Assembly: GCF_003390935.1 (NCBI RefSeq)
Contig: NZ_QNQZ01000016.1
Span: 1-64,000, forward strand
From: Lewinella sp. IMCC34191
Lineage (GTDB): Bacteria; Bacteroidota; Bacteroidia; Chitinophagales; Saprospiraceae
Length of the DNA: 64,000 nt
Reading direction: 5' to 3'
The translations under genes were made by a program, and so were the position numbers. Below, piece after piece: positions 8,601 to 16,998 of this stretch. Each line of letters begins with the position of its first letter. Positions within the stretch are counted from its first letter, which is position 1. The notes below the pieces were generated by a model. That model saw only the letters and a program-made list of their open reading frames with translations, did not search any database and was not told where the DNA came from.

Positions 8601-10055
8601 TCATGAAACGGCCGTGACCGCCCGATCGACTTCCCGCTGATCCATTTTGGTCGGACAGGTATAATCGGTCTTCGGCAGATCGGTCTGCTTGATGGCTCCC
8701 CATCCGCCCTCCACGTTCACCAGGTGGCGATATCCCCGGGCCTGAAGAATGGAGGCCGCGATCAGCGACCGGTAGCCACTGCCGCAGTGGAGGTAGTACG
8801 TCTCACTGCGGTCCAGTTGCTGCGTACGGCTGCCGTTGATGTAGTCCAGCGGATAGTTTTCCCCGGCCTCCAGTCGCTCGGAGAGGTACTCGGTAGGCTT
8901 GCGGGTGTCGAGGATACGGTCGACCTCGCCCCGCTCCACACGGGCGGCAAACTCAGCGGCCGAAATGCTCTCAATGGTATCCACTTCTCGTCCCGCTGCG
9001 CGCCAGGCGTCCAGTCCGCCATCCAGGTAGCCGAGGGTGTTGTCGTAACCGACCCGCGAGAGCCGCGTCACCACCTCTTCCTCCCGGCCGGCGGGCGCCA
9101 CGATCAGGATGGGCTGCTTGATGTCGAGGATGAGGGCACCTACCCAGGGGGCAAACTGCCCGTCGATACCGATGAAAATGCTGTTTGGGATGAAGCCCGC
9201 CACGAAGTCGTTGCGGTCGCGTACGTCGAGGATCAGCGCGTCCTCCCTTTCGGCCAGTTGCTCGAATGCTTCCGGGCTCAGGGCCCGATTGCCGCGACCG
9301 AGTACCTCGTCGAAGCGGTCGTAGCCGCCCTTGTTCATCTGCGCGTTCTTGGCGAAGTATTGGGGCGGCGGGGTCAGGCCGGCGGTCACCTCCCGCACGA
9401 ATTCCGCGCGACTCATATCGGCGCGCAGCGCGTAGTTGGTCGCTTTCTGTTCGCCCAGGCGGCCAAAGGTTTCCTTGCTCAGGTTCTTTCCGCAGGCGGA
9501 ACCGGCCCCGTGAGCCGGGTACACGAGTACGTCATCGGCCAGGGGCATGATCTTGCTGCGCAGGCTGTCGAAGAGGTGGCCGGCGAGGTCCTCGCGGGTC
9601 ATTTCCCCCTGCTTGATGGCCAGATCCGGACGACCCACGTCACCCAGGAAAAGCGTATCCCCGGTGAAGATGGCATGGTCCTTCCCGGCCGCGTCGCGGA
9701 GCAGGTAGGTGCTGCTCTCCATGGTGTGCCCCGGCGTGTGCAGCACGACGAAGGTCAGTTCGCCCACTTTCAGTTCTTCCCCGTCGGTAGCGGAGTAAAT
9801 ATCGTAATCCGGGTCGGCCAATGGGCCGTAGACGATCTTGGCGCCCGTTTCCCGCGCCAGATCCAGGTGCCCCGAAACGAAATCGGCGTGGAAGTGCGTC
9901 TCGAATATATACTTCAGCCGGGCGCCGGTTTCCTGTAATTTCTGAAGGTAGGGGCGGGTCTCCCGCAGCGGATCGATGATGACCGCCTCCCCGGCGCTTT
10001 CGATATAGTAGGCGCCCTGGGCGAGACATCCGGTATAGATCTGTTCGACTTTCAT
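8601..10055 (-). CDS. Metallo-beta-lactamase/double rhodanese protein, persulfide dioxygenase-like (second copy)
   Basis: The 484-residue protein has the same layout as the gene at 5981-7321 but is clearly diverged. The beta-lactamase domain (about 1-250) has THFHADFVSGH, HTPGHTMESS and TGDTLFLGDVGRPDL. Rhodanese domain 1 (about 270-370) lacks the catalytic Cys (IVAPAGREEE in its place), while rhodanese 2 has LHCGSGYRS. I chose the ATG at 10055, as the family begins at MKVEQIYTG and the extra upstream codons are not conserved in type. Its promoter carries a GTGAT-N4-ATCAC operator, so it is likely induced by a Crp/Fnr regulator such as the one starting at 12561. Confidence 0.88.
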   Translation of the reverse strand: MKVEQIYTGCLAQGAYYIESAGEAVIIDPLRETRPYLQKLQETGARLKYIFETHFHADFVSGHLDLARETGAKIVYGPLADPDYDIYSATDGEELKVGELTFVVLHTPGHTMESSTYLLRDAAGKDHAIFTGDTLFLGDVGRPDLAIKQGEMTREDLAGHLFDSLRSKIMPLADDVLVYPAHGAGSACGKNLSKETFGRLGEQKATNYALRADMSRAEFVREVTAGLTPPPQYFAKNAQMNKGGYDRFDEVLGRGNRALSPEAFEQLAEREDALILDVRDRNDFVAGFIPNSIFIGIDGQFAPWVGALILDIKQPILIVAPAGREEEVVTRLSRVGYDNTLGYLDGGLDAWRAAGREVDTIESISAAEFAARVERGEVDRILDTRKPTEYLSERLEAGENYPLDYINGSRTQQLDRSETYYLHCGSGYRSLIAASILQARGYRHLVNVEGGWGAIKQTDLPKTDYTCPTKMDQREVDRAVTAVS

Positions 10056-10076
10056 GGTATATAAATTTTGATAGTT

Positions 10077-10120
10077 CAAAGTTCGGGGCGATATTCTCCC
10101 GAGTCAGTGATGTGCATCAC
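10077..10120 (-). promoter_or_regulatory. Crp/Fnr-type operator and -7-like box of the persulfide dioxygenase-like gene
   Basis: The palindrome GTGATGTGCATCAC is at 10107-10120. The minus-strand box GAACTTTG (10084-10077) follows after 22 nt, and the ATG is at 10055. The geometry is that of an activator bound just upstream of the core promoter. Confidence 0.7.
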
Positions 10121-10130
10121 ATAGCCCGAA

Positions 10131-11834
10131 TCAGGGTACGTTACTTTGCAAAGCGTAGCCCGTCCGGCTGTGATTATGGACCGCCTGGTCCACGTCCAGG
10201 AAGAAATTTTCCCGTCCGACATCCTCGTACAAGCCGGCCTTTTTCATCGCATCGCGCACCGGCCCGATCACCCCCGCCAGCCGCACGGTTACCCCGTGGC
10301 TGCGTTGGTCCGTCACGAAACGCCGTAGTCCGTACATCGCGCTGCTATCGATACTGGCCATTCCCTCCGCGTTCAGTACGATGGTGTGCAGTTCCCGCTG
10401 GCGCTCGGCAAGCAAGCTTTCGAGCTGCGCTTCGAAGAAGCTCATGTTCCCGAAGTAAAGCGGGGCGTCGAAGCGCAGGATAAGCGTACCCGGCTGCTCG
10501 AGGGCCTCTGGAAAACGACAGACGTTCCGGTAGGTATGCGTTCCCTCGATCCGGCCCAGTACCGCCAGGTGGGGACGCATACTCCGGTACACGTGCACGC
10601 TAATCGATAAGGCCACCCCGGCCGCGATGCCCGTCTGGACACCCAGTATCAGGGTCGCCAGGAAGGTGGCGGCCAGCATCCAGAAGTCCGAGCGGTCCAC
10701 CCGCCAGAGGCGCACCGCCTCCCGCCAGTCGATCAGCTTGAATACCGCTACCATGATGATGGAAGCCAGCACCGCCTGGGGCAGGTAGTAGAAAAGCGGC
10801 GTCAGGAACAGTAGCGTCAGTACGATAACGCCCGCACTGATGATGGCCGCCAGTCCGGTGGCGGCGCCGGCCTGGTCGTTGACGGCCGTCCGGCTGAATC
10901 CCCCGGCAACCGGGAAGCCACTGACCAGCGACGATCCAATGTTCGAGGCACCGATCGCCACCAATTCCCGGTTCGGAACCACGGTGTATTCCGGATGGCG
11001 GGCATTAACCGCCTTGGCCACCGCGATGCCCTCCATGAACCCGATCAGTGCGATGGTGAGTGCCGTGGGCAACAGGGCGCGTATATCGTCAACGACCATC
11101 GGTGGGAAGCCCAACGACGGCAAGCCCGCGGGCACTTCCCCGACGATAGCTACACCCGCCGCATAAAGTCCGCCGAAGTAGACGGCCGCAATGGCGAGCA
11201 CCACCACGACCAGGGGGCCGGGTACGGCGGGCATCCACCGCTTTACGCCGATGAGCAGCAGCATGCCGGCTACCCCAATGGCGAGCGTGATCGGGTTGAT
11301 ATCCGTCAGCCGGGTCAGTGCCGCATACAGGATCTCGTGTACGTACGAACTGCGCCCAAGATCCACGCCGAGCAAGTGCTGCAACTGACTCAGCCCGATG
11401 ATGAGGGCCGCCGCCGAAGTAAATCCGCTGATGATCGGCCGCGATAGTAAGTCCACCAAAAAGCCGAGTCGCAGCACCCCGGCCAGTAACTGGATGGCTC
11501 CCACGAGTAACGCCAGCAGAATCGCAAGTTGCAGATACTGCTCCGTACCGACTACAGCCAGTGCCCCGACGCCGGTGGCGGTGAGCAGGCTGTCCATCGC
11601 TACGGGTCCCACGGCTAATTGTCGCGAGGTACCCAACACTGCATAGATCAGCAGCGGAAGCGTGGCGGCGTACAGGCCGTAGATCGGCGGCAGCCCGGCC
11701 AGGAGTGCGTAAGCCATCCCCTGGGGGATCAGCATGACCCCAACGGTCAGCCCGGCGGTCAGGTCATCGGAGAACCAGCTGCGGTCGTAATTAGCGATCC
11801 AGGAGCGAGCGGGCGGCCAGGCGGGGGTGGGCAT
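10131..11834 (-). CDS. SulP family anion permease with STAS domain
   Basis: The 567-residue protein has the SulP core of about 10-12 membrane helices with the family pattern PQGMAYALLAGLPPIYGLYAA near residue 38. A cytoplasmic STAS domain follows (about 440-550) with IVLNAEGMASIDSSAMYGL. SulP proteins move sulfate, bicarbonate and other anions. In this setting, next to persulfide dioxygenases whose product is sulfite and finally sulfate, export or exchange of sulfur oxyanions is a fair guess. It ends 10 bp from the operator of the next gene and has its own GTGAT-N4-ATCAC operator upstream. Confidence 0.9.
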   Translation of the reverse strand: MPTPAWPPARSWIANYDRSWFSDDLTAGLTVGVMLIPQGMAYALLAGLPPIYGLYAATLPLLIYAVLGTSRQLAVGPVAMDSLLTATGVGALAVVGTEQYLQLAILLALLVGAIQLLAGVLRLGFLVDLLSRPIISGFTSAAALIIGLSQLQHLLGVDLGRSSYVHEILYAALTRLTDINPITLAIGVAGMLLLIGVKRWMPAVPGPLVVVVLAIAAVYFGGLYAAGVAIVGEVPAGLPSLGFPPMVVDDIRALLPTALTIALIGFMEGIAVAKAVNARHPEYTVVPNRELVAIGASNIGSSLVSGFPVAGGFSRTAVNDQAGAATGLAAIISAGVIVLTLLFLTPLFYYLPQAVLASIIMVAVFKLIDWREAVRLWRVDRSDFWMLAATFLATLILGVQTGIAAGVALSISVHVYRSMRPHLAVLGRIEGTHTYRNVCRFPEALEQPGTLILRFDAPLYFGNMSFFEAQLESLLAERQRELHTIVLNAEGMASIDSSAMYGLRRFVTDQRSHGVTVRLAGVIGPVRDAMKKAGLYEDVGRENFFLDVDQAVHNHSRTGYALQSNVP

Positions 11835-11854
11835 ACAAATCGGTTAGGTTAGGG

Positions 11855-11899
11855 CAAAGGTCACGGTACCGCCCCCCGCGAAACGGTGATCGGAATCAC
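11855..11899 (-). promoter_or_regulatory. Crp/Fnr-type operator and -7-like box of the SulP gene
   Basis: GTGATCGGAATCAC lies at 11886-11899. GACCTTTG on the minus strand (11862-11855) follows after 23 nt, and the SulP ATG is at 11834. The distance from operator to ATG (52 nt) equals that in front of the gene starting at 10055. Confidence 0.7.
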
Positions 11900-11910
11900 A
11901 TAAGCATAAA

Positions 11911-12561
11911 TCAAGAGGTAGCCAGGAGCCGGATGCGGTTACGGCCCAGCGCCACCATACCGCGATTCTCCATGGTTTTCAATAAACGCGAAATCGCTTC
12001 CCTACTAACGTGCAGATCGTCGGCAATCGCCTGATGGGTAGAGACAATCGTCCGGTCCTCCCGGATAGCGGCTCGCTTGCTCACGTAATCAAGCAGCCGC
12101 TCGTCCAGCTGCTGAAAAGCTACCTGATCGATGGTCCGCACCAGTTCGTTCATCCGTTGGTCGTAGGCCTGCATCACGAAGTTCTTCCAGCTTTTGTAGC
12201 GCATCATCCACTCATCCAGCTTCGGCTGCGGCAGCCCCAGAATGACGGTGTCTTCCTCCGCCACCGCGCGTATCTCACTCCGCTTGGCGGCCATACAGCA
12301 GCTAAAGGTCATGGCGCAGCTTTCCCCCCGCGTCAGGTAATACAGAAACAGCTCGGCCCCTTCCTCCGACTGCCGGCTGATTTTGATGGTCCCCTCAATA
12401 ATCAGCGGCAGCATCCGGACGTACTGGCCATAGTCCATAATGGTCTCCCCTTCCGCAAAGCGGTGCAACCTCCCCTCATTGGCAATCACCTGTTGCAATC
12501 CCGGCTCCGTAAAGTCAGGAAAATAGCGGTGGACATCTTCGGTTTGGAGGCGATCGTTCAT
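11911..12561 (-). CDS. Crp/Fnr family transcriptional regulator (paralog 2)
   Basis: The 216-residue protein is a close paralog of the regulator at 261-911, sharing IMDYGQYVRM, EGxIKISRQS and ELFLYYLT. I start it at the ATG at 12561, which gives the same length as the paralog. An in-frame ATG upstream would add 48 repeat-derived residues. The recognition helix SREAISRLL has the FNR-type E-xx-SR pattern, which fits the GTGAT half-sites found nearby. C82, C88 and C89 (CAMTFSCC) align with the cysteines of the paralog. It lies directly upstream of the SulP operator, so it is the best candidate regulator of the island. Confidence 0.87.
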   Translation of the reverse strand: MNDRLQTEDVHRYFPDFTEPGLQQVIANEGRLHRFAEGETIMDYGQYVRMLPLIIEGTIKISRQSEEGAELFLYYLTRGESCAMTFSCCMAAKRSEIRAVAEEDTVILGLPQPKLDEWMMRYKSWKNFVMQAYDQRMNELVRTIDQVAFQQLDERLLDYVSKRAAIREDRTIVSTHQAIADDLHVSREAISRLLKTMENRGMVALGRNRIRLLATS

Positions 12562-13154
12562 ATGGATAGACTTGGATGAGGGTAACGCATGAACATATGA
12601 ACGAGTTTTCATGTGTTTGCTTGTAGATCCGCGTTCGTGTCGCTGCGCTACTTGCTCATTCACCACGGAGGATGAAGAGGGGTTCACGGAGGAATCACAG
12701 AGCAACGGCAGGCAGAGGCGTCACTGCGCGATGCAGCCTTTTCTACCATCCCCCTCTTCCCTGGCCCCTCTCCATGCGGCGAATGGGGATGGAGCCCCAT
12801 TTGCACAGCAGGGGTAACCCACCCGCTATCCATCATACAGGTGCAACCTGTGGCTACGACATAGATCACGACCAATACCTGGATACAGATGGCGTGACAA
12901 AAGCGCAAAAATCACCCCGGCCAAGTCACCCCTCTCCTTCGGAGAGGGGCCGGGGGAGAGGCCATGAAACGAGCCGAAGGCAAGCATCCACGAAAGCAAA
13001 TCCGTGCATAATCAGTGCCCAAACCGCCGAAGGCAGCCGCGAAGCGTATCCCCGAAATCCGTGTTTCAGAAAACCGAGCCGCAGGCGAGCAGAAACGTGC
13101 GGCAGCCAAATCGTAATTCGTAAATCAAAATTCGTAAATCGTAAATCCCAATGC
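12562..13154. repeat. Gene-free repeat-rich stretch
   Basis: I see no gene in these 593 bp. It holds CACGGAGG/CACAGAGC-type short repeats (about 12660-12725), a hairpin CCCCTCTCC-TTC-GGAGAGGGG at 12929-12949, copies of GAGCCGAAGGCAAG (12971) and GAGCCGCAGGCGAG (13076), and a GATTTACGA-type repeat (13108-13150, minus sense) after the lipoprotein gene. The hairpin and CACGGAGG-type repeats are of a kind common as filler in many bacterial genomes. Confidence 0.6.
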
Positions 13155-13667
13155 CTACTCCACCCTTACCCCCGGAGTAACAAAAGATATCCCCTGCTGC
13201 CCGTAAGTAGAAATAAACACCCCCTCGAACAGCGGCTCGTGCAGCCCCGCCGGCACTGACCACTCGAAGTAAAAGTTGTCCCCCGTGCCGCCCTCGCGGT
13301 CGCCGCTTTCGATGATGATCTCGACGGTTTCGAGCGGACTGAGGTAAATCGGATCGGAAAAATAGGTACGCACCAGTGCGCCATCGGTACCGTAGTAGCT
13401 GGCGCTACGGATATAGATGCTGTCGCGCAAGTTGATGTTGCGGATACTGATGGTGCCGGTGAGGTCGAAGGTGCGGTGCTCGGTTTCGGTGTAGATCTGG
13501 GAGTAGCTGGAGAGGTAGGTGGCGCCGGCCGTCAGCGAATCGCCTTCCGGTAAGGTGGCCCGGCGGTTGTCCCAGTCGGTGGTATTGACGGTCACCGTCT
13601 CCGTTTCTGACTCACAGGCCAGCAGAAGGAATAAGCAGAGAAAACCAGGGAGTAGACGGGCGAGCAT
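13155..13667 (-). CDS. DUF3124-like lipoprotein
   Basis: The 170-residue protein has a signal peptide ending in the lipobox LLLAC, with the lipidated Cys at about residue 18. The rest is a beta-rich domain with GATYLSSYSQIYTE, LTGTISIRNIN and VEIIIESGDREGGTGDNFYFEW, which matches the pattern I associate with DUF3124. Function is unknown for that family. It faces the periplasm or outer membrane. Its neighbours are repeats and an NTF2-like gene, so context gives no clue. A copy of the dispersed element lies upstream at 13779. Confidence 0.65.
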   Translation of the reverse strand: MLARLLPGFLCLFLLLACESETETVTVNTTDWDNRRATLPEGDSLTAGATYLSSYSQIYTETEHRTFDLTGTISIRNINLRDSIYIRSASYYGTDGALVRTYFSDPIYLSPLETVEIIIESGDREGGTGDNFYFEWSVPAGLHEPLFEGVFISTYGQQGISFVTPGVRVE

Positions 13668-13778
13668 AGCGTGACGGAATTAGAGCGGCAAAATAGGTCA
13701 CGCCGGGCGGGCTGCGGTTTAGACGCTGCGCGAATTTCTGTCCGATCGATTTTTCGGATGGCAGCAAAGTAAACGAAG

Positions 13779-13803
13779 GGCGGCGGAGCGCAGGATAAAA
13801 GCC
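13779..13803 (+). repeat. Dispersed GGCGGCGGAGCGCAGG element, copy 3
   Basis: GGGCGGCGGAGCGCAGG followed by ATAAAAGCC. It is intergenic, 28 bp from the stop codon of the NTF2-like gene and about 110 bp upstream of the lipoprotein gene. Confidence 0.7.
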
Positions 13804-13831
13804 AACCCGGGGCCGCATGCGGATAAGGCCA

Positions 13832-14230
13832 TCAGCGCATGAACCGAACCTCGGTAATTAATCCATTTTCCACGGTGTAGATTGCAATGACTTCCACCGG
13901 ATCCTCGCCCACGGTGAAGACTACACTTTCGTGGTCGATAACTTTATTCCCCATCACCATCCGATTCACGAGGCGGCACTGCAGATCGGGCAATTCCGAA
14001 AACATCCCCCCGTAGGACTCCCGCATGCTCTCCTTTCCCTGCGCGCGTAGCTCGTCGGGATAGTTATAGACACGCACGGTATCGGCGTAGGCACTGAGAA
14101 AGAGCTCCAGGTTGCCGGTATTATAGGCGTCTAGCTGGGTCTGGACGGGCGTGACTACTTCGTAGGCGTCCTCCCCGGACTGGGCGGCTAGTAGCGCGGG
14201 GAAAAGTAGCAGGAGGATCAGCTTATACAT
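13832..14230 (-). CDS. Secreted NTF2-like/SnoaL-like protein
   Basis: The 132-residue protein has a signal peptide (MYKLILLLLFPALLAAQ) and one NTF2-like fold domain: the helix VVTPVQTQLDAYNTGNLELFLSAYAD, then the strands TVRVYNYPDEL and LVNRMVMGNKVIDHE. Such small domains act as enzymes or binding proteins with very varied ligands, so no function can be named. It stands alone among repeats. Confidence 0.7.
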   Translation of the reverse strand: MYKLILLLLFPALLAAQSGEDAYEVVTPVQTQLDAYNTGNLELFLSAYADTVRVYNYPDELRAQGKESMRESYGGMFSELPDLQCRLVNRMVMGNKVIDHESVVFTVGEDPVEVIAIYTVENGLITEVRFMR

Positions 14231-15313
14231 GCAGGCGGCTTATGGTTAGGAAAGGCAATCTACGAGGCGGTCTTGCAATGTTGAACCTCTGCTCGAAAAT
14301 GCTTGGGGTGGTTTGCCCCTTTGGTAGAAAGGAGCGCTTTGTGGCGGAATAGGATGATAAGCGTGGTGCTTACTACGTACAACATGAAGCAAGCTTTGAG
14401 CAGCAGCAGACAGAGACGTCGCTGCGCGACACAGAGGTTCACCGCAGAGGCGCGGAGGTATGCAAAGTTTCGCAAAGAAGGTGCGTAGCGACTTTGGCAA
14501 TCCTTGACCAAGCGAAACAAAACGCAGTTCGAAGCAGTCGATCCGCCAACTCTGCGGTTAAAAATCTAGGTGATGGCAAGTTGCTTGGCGGGACAGGTTC
14601 ACCACAGAGGTGCCACGGAGTACAACACAGAGGAATCACAGAGTGAGGTAGACAGAGGCGTCGCTGCGCGATAGAGAAGTCAACCGCAGAGGCGCGGAGG
14701 TACGCAAAATTTCGCAAAGAAGGTGCGTAGCGACTTTGGCAATCCGGGTGACCCAATGCATCGGGGGATAAACCACGAGATTAGCGGAGCAGCCAATCCG
14801 TGGCCACTCGTGCCCGAGCGAAGCGAAACGCAGTTCGACGTAGTCAATCCGCTAGAATCTGTATTTCCTAAAAACCCGCGAGCCGAAGGCAAGTCACCCC
14901 ACCTCCGTGATTCCTCTGTGAACCCCTCCGTGAAGCGCAAAGCGCCCTCCGTGGTGAAACATACGAGCCGCAGGCGAGCTACCCCACAAGAAAATCCGTG
15001 TTGAATCCGTGTATTAAATCGGTGAAATCCGTGTTGAGAAAAACACGAGCCGCAGGCGAGAACCACATCTAGCAATGTCCGCGAGCCGCAGGCGAGCTAC
15101 CCCATCAAAGCAATCCGTGTTGAGAAAAACATGAGCCGCAGGCGAGAGAAACAATTAGCAATGTCCGCAAGCCGCAGGCGAGCGCGCCCATCCACGTTAG
15201 CCGGAACCGGACAGATCCCCCCCCTCCAAAACAAGCCAAACTACCTGCGCTCCGCCGCCAAACCCCTGCTTTGCTATATTGGCCGGCCTAACACACTATT
15301 AAGCACATCGACC
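14231..15313. repeat. Gene-free repeat mosaic
   Basis: I see no credible gene in about 1.1 kb. A 63-bp block occurs twice (14441-14503 and 14683-14745) with two mismatches. GAGCCGCAGGCGAG or a one-base variant occurs at 14965, 15047, 15083, 15133 and 15169, with GAGCCGAAGGCAAG at 14880. CACAGAGG-type words are frequent, and CAATCCGTGTTGAGAAAAAC recurs. Short ORFs here translate the repeats and are not supported as genes. Confidence 0.65.
15244..15262 (-). repeat. Dispersed GGCGGCGGAGCGCAGG element, copy 4
   Basis: The minus strand reads TTTGGCGGCGGAGCGCAGG. It is intergenic, 52 bp upstream of the oxidoreductase start codon. Confidence 0.7.
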
Positions 15314-16465
15314 ATGTATGATTCACTAACCGTAGCCGTAGCCGGCGCCGGATTCATCGGACCCGTTCACGTAGAAGGCCTGCGACGGCTGGGTATTCGC
15401 GTAATAGGATTGCTCGGCAAGGACCTGGAGGAATCCACCGCCGCCTGCAAGCAGTTGAACCTTGACCACCCCTACGCCACTTTTGAAGACCTTCTCGCCG
15501 ATGAGGAGATTGACGCGGTGCACCTCGCCGTGCCGAACGTGCTGCACTATAGCATGGTGAAGAAGGCCCTCGCCGCCGGCAAGCATGTGATGTGTGAGAA
15601 GCCCCTGGCCATGACCTCCGAGGAGAGCGCCGAACTGGTGGAGTTAGCCCGGAAAAGCAACCTGAAAACGGCGGTCAATTATAACCTCCGCTTCTACCCC
15701 ATCAACCTGAACGTACGCGACCGGCTGGCCAAGGACGACGGCCGCATCTTCTCCGTCACCGGCAGCTACCAGCAGGACTGGCTCCTCTACGACACCGACT
15801 ACAACTGGCGCGTACTCGCCGACCAGGGCGGTGCCCTCCGGGCCGTATCGGATATCGGCACCCACTGGCTGGACCTCATCCACTTCGTCACCGGACTGGA
15901 AGCAGAAGCCATCCTCGCCGACCTGACGACCGTACACCCGCAGCGGAAGCGCCCCATCGGCGAAGTGAGCTCCTTCACCAACGACAGCGACAAGGAGCAG
16001 GCCACCGAAACCATCGACATCACCACCGACGACTGCGCCAGCATCCTCTTCAAGTTCAAGGGAGGAGCAAAGGGCCAGCTCTTCGTAAGCCAGGTCGCCG
16101 CCGGCCACAAAAACCAGCTGAAGTACGACATCGCGACCCAGTCCGCCGCCTACGAGTGGAACAGCGAGCGCCCCAACGAACTCAACATCGGCCGCCGCGG
16201 TGACCTCAACCAGGTCCTCATGAAGGACCCCGGCCTCATGACCGGCACCGCCGCCCCCTTCGTCAACTACCCCGGCGGGCACAACGAAGGCTTCCCCGAT
16301 ACCTTCAAGCAGTGCTTCCGCTCCTTCTACAACGCCATCCTCGGCGACACCTCCGCCGGCGAAGCCCTCTACGCCAACTTCGAAGATGGTCACCGGGAAC
16401 TGGTGCTGTGCGACGCTATTTTAGAGAGCCACGAGCAGCAGGCTTGGGTTCGGATCAAGGATTGA
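15314..16465 (+). CDS. Gfo/Idh/MocA family oxidoreductase
   Basis: The 383-residue protein begins with a Rossmann fold (VAVAGAGFIGPVHVEGLRRLG) and carries the family motif CEKPLAMT near residue 100, whose Lys is catalytic in relatives. The C-terminal half is the alpha/beta substrate domain with DIGTHWLDLIHFVTG. Such enzymes oxidise or epimerise sugars and cyclitols with NAD(P). The start at 15314 fits the Rossmann strand; the frame stays open upstream, but that part only translates repeats. No sugar-use neighbours are present, so the substrate is unknown. Confidence 0.9.
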   Translation: MYDSLTVAVAGAGFIGPVHVEGLRRLGIRVIGLLGKDLEESTAACKQLNLDHPYATFEDLLADEEIDAVHLAVPNVLHYSMVKKALAAGKHVMCEKPLAMTSEESAELVELARKSNLKTAVNYNLRFYPINLNVRDRLAKDDGRIFSVTGSYQQDWLLYDTDYNWRVLADQGGALRAVSDIGTHWLDLIHFVTGLEAEAILADLTTVHPQRKRPIGEVSSFTNDSDKEQATETIDITTDDCASILFKFKGGAKGQLFVSQVAAGHKNQLKYDIATQSAAYEWNSERPNELNIGRRGDLNQVLMKDPGLMTGTAAPFVNYPGGHNEGFPDTFKQCFRSFYNAILGDTSAGEALYANFEDGHRELVLCDAILESHEQQAWVRIKD

Positions 16466-16490
16466 ATGGCTGAATTAGTGAATTGCTGAA

Positions 16491-16745
16491 TGCGGTCGGC
16501 TTCCGGCGTTGCATTAAGGGGTGAAGGACTGAATTCTTGAATTATTGAATGCGGTCGGCTTCCGGCGCTGCATTAAGGGGTGAAGGACTGAATTCTTGAT
16601 TACTGAATGTGGTCGGCTTCCGGCGTTGCATAAAGGGGTGAAGGACTGAATTCTTGAATTATTGAATGCGGTCGGCTTCCGGCGCTGCATTAAGGGGTGA
16701 AGGACTGAATTCTTGATTACTGAATGTGGTCGGCTTCCGGCGGTA
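16491..16745 (+). repeat. Four-and-a-half-unit tandem repeat, alternating 59 and 58 bp
   Basis: Units start at 16491, 16550, 16608, 16667 and (partial) 16725, each opening TGYGGTCGGCTTCCGGCG. Odd units end AATTATTGAA and even units end ATTACTGAA, and units two and four are identical. The array therefore grew by doubling a 117-bp dimer. It begins about 25 bp after the oxidoreductase stop. I see no gene in 16466-16998. Confidence 0.85.
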
Positions 16746-16998
16746 CCTGCGTGGGTTATGTATTGTCGATGGACGCGCTACCAGGTGCACATCTAATTAC
16801 CGCGGTCTCTTGAACACGTTGTGTAGCTGTGAGTCCGTATAAAGTATGTGTGCCGGAGCTAAAGAAAGAACCTGTAGCTTTCTTATTCAGATGTATCACT
16901 TTAAGACTACTATCCCGTTGCAGTCTGGCAGGCAAAACGAGCGCAGCGAGCTCCCCCGCCCATTCACTAATTCAGTCCCTCAAAAATTCACCAACTAA

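Noticed and set aside
14246..14756. Small minus-strand ORFs with Cys- and Arg-rich products in the repeat mosaic
   Set aside because: They translate the CACAGAGG and CGCGGAGG words and overlap each other in more than one frame. This is a well-known kind of false gene.
12562..15313. An insertion sequence or integrated element in the repeat-rich region
   Set aside because: No transposase or integrase frame, no terminal inverted repeats and no target duplication could be seen.
16491..16745. Tandem array as a CRISPR
   Set aside because: The units follow each other without unique spacers and no cas genes are near.
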